A DNA stretch of 64,000 bases from the NCBI RefSeq assembly GCF_900112045.1, contig NZ_FOJW01000004.1, positions 186,001 to 250,000 on the forward strand, read 5' to 3'. The notes beneath the pieces are model-generated. The model saw nothing but the letters and a program-made list of their open reading frames with translations, ran no database searches and was not told the origin of the DNA. The position numbers and the translations under genes are program-made. Position 1 is the first letter of the stretch. Each line of letters starts with the position of its first letter. This stretch comes from Lentibacillus halodurans (GTDB lineage Bacteria > Bacillota > Bacilli > Bacillales > Amphibacillaceae). This document shows positions 63,803-64,000 of this stretch, piece after piece.

Positions 63803-64000
63803 ACGGGAATAAGATGCTGCCGGCCGTCCTTTTAGAAAATAACCTGCGAGGCCGCCAACAATTGCCGGGACAAGCCATCCCAGTCCAATTGAGAAAAAGG
63901 GTAAATGTTCCATGACGGATGTGACGGCTGGCATGTCAATCCCGAACTCCGCCAGTCCATCATACAGGGCAACAGCAGCCGTCATCAGGATAGCACCCCG
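63800..64000 (-). CDS. brnQ: Branched-chain amino acid carrier BrnQ, C-terminal part only
   Basis: The last 66 residues of a gene that begins beyond the window. The sequence (LPFFSIGLGWLVPAIVGGLAGY) is the usual final helix of LIV-II carriers, which import leucine, isoleucine and valine with Na+ or H+. Ends in a short basic tail. Identification rests on this one helix and its flank. Confidence 0.75.
   Translation of the reverse strand, partial: RGAILMTAAVALYDGLAEFGIDMPAVTSVMEHLPFFSIGLGWLVPAIVGGLAGYFLKGRPAASYSR

Overview
The window reads as the chromosome of a low-to-moderate-GC Bacillaceae bacterium, most like the moderately halophilic Oceanobacillus/Virgibacillus/Lentibacillus group. Evidence: many Bacillus-type orthologues (yhaPQ, ypuA, yuzB, yugJ, yocH, ypmRS, ykpA, ykhA, yvrJ), strong AGGAGG-type ribosome sites, frequent TTG/GTG starts, an S-box (SAM-I) riboswitch, cre-like sites, acidic extracellular proteins, and a dispersed Bacillaceae-type intergenic element at 61156-61464. 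Genus is inference. I see no phage, insertion sequence, CRISPR array, rRNA or tRNA.

Layout. 1-5.2 kb: tandem repeats, a minus-strand cluster (M23 membrane peptidase, yhaQ, yhaP) and the wreck of an ABC ATPase gene upstream of it. 5.2-11 kb: lipoprotein Cu/Zn superoxide dismutase, an MFS exporter, a Bce-type ABC transporter with an unlisted 56-residue membrane protein between ATPase and permease, and a DUF1659/YvrJ pair. 11.2-14.4 kb: a SWIM-SNF2 helicase. 14.6-20 kb: a regulator divergent from a TAXI-type TRAP operon. 20-30 kb: nitronate monooxygenase, acyl-CoA ligase, MATE pump, lysozyme-like protein, RidA, YugJ-type alcohol dehydrogenase, YuzB, an MFS pump and YpuA. 30.3-42.3 kb: two complete peptide ABC transporters in series, ordered A-B-C-D-F then D-F-A-B-C. 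42.7-46.2 kb: YocH-like wall protein and the threonine-to-glycine pair kbl-tdh. 46.4-51.4 kb: ABC-F protein, permuted NlpC/P60-type hydrolase, WYL regulator, ypmS-ypmR. 51.7-56.4 kb: metY behind a SAM riboswitch, rarD, and a methionine gamma-lyase behind a cre-like site. 56.9-64 kb: cardiolipin synthase, acyl-CoA thioesterase, HxlR regulator, aminopeptidase AmpS, a 309-bp element with inverted ends, recQ, and the 3' end of brnQ running off the window.

How it works together. Much of the window serves uptake and turnover of peptides and amino acids: two oligopeptide importers, AmpS, threonine cleavage to glycine plus acetyl-CoA, and methionine synthesis (metY, shut off by SAM) set against methionine breakdown (gamma-lyase, probably catabolite-repressed). 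Points most worth follow-up: the MetY-CoA-binding-domain fusion, the small membrane protein inside the Bce operon, ~21-bp-period intergenic repeats at several loci, the hairpin-rich RNA between oppA and oppB, and the TRAP regulator with its palindromic operator.
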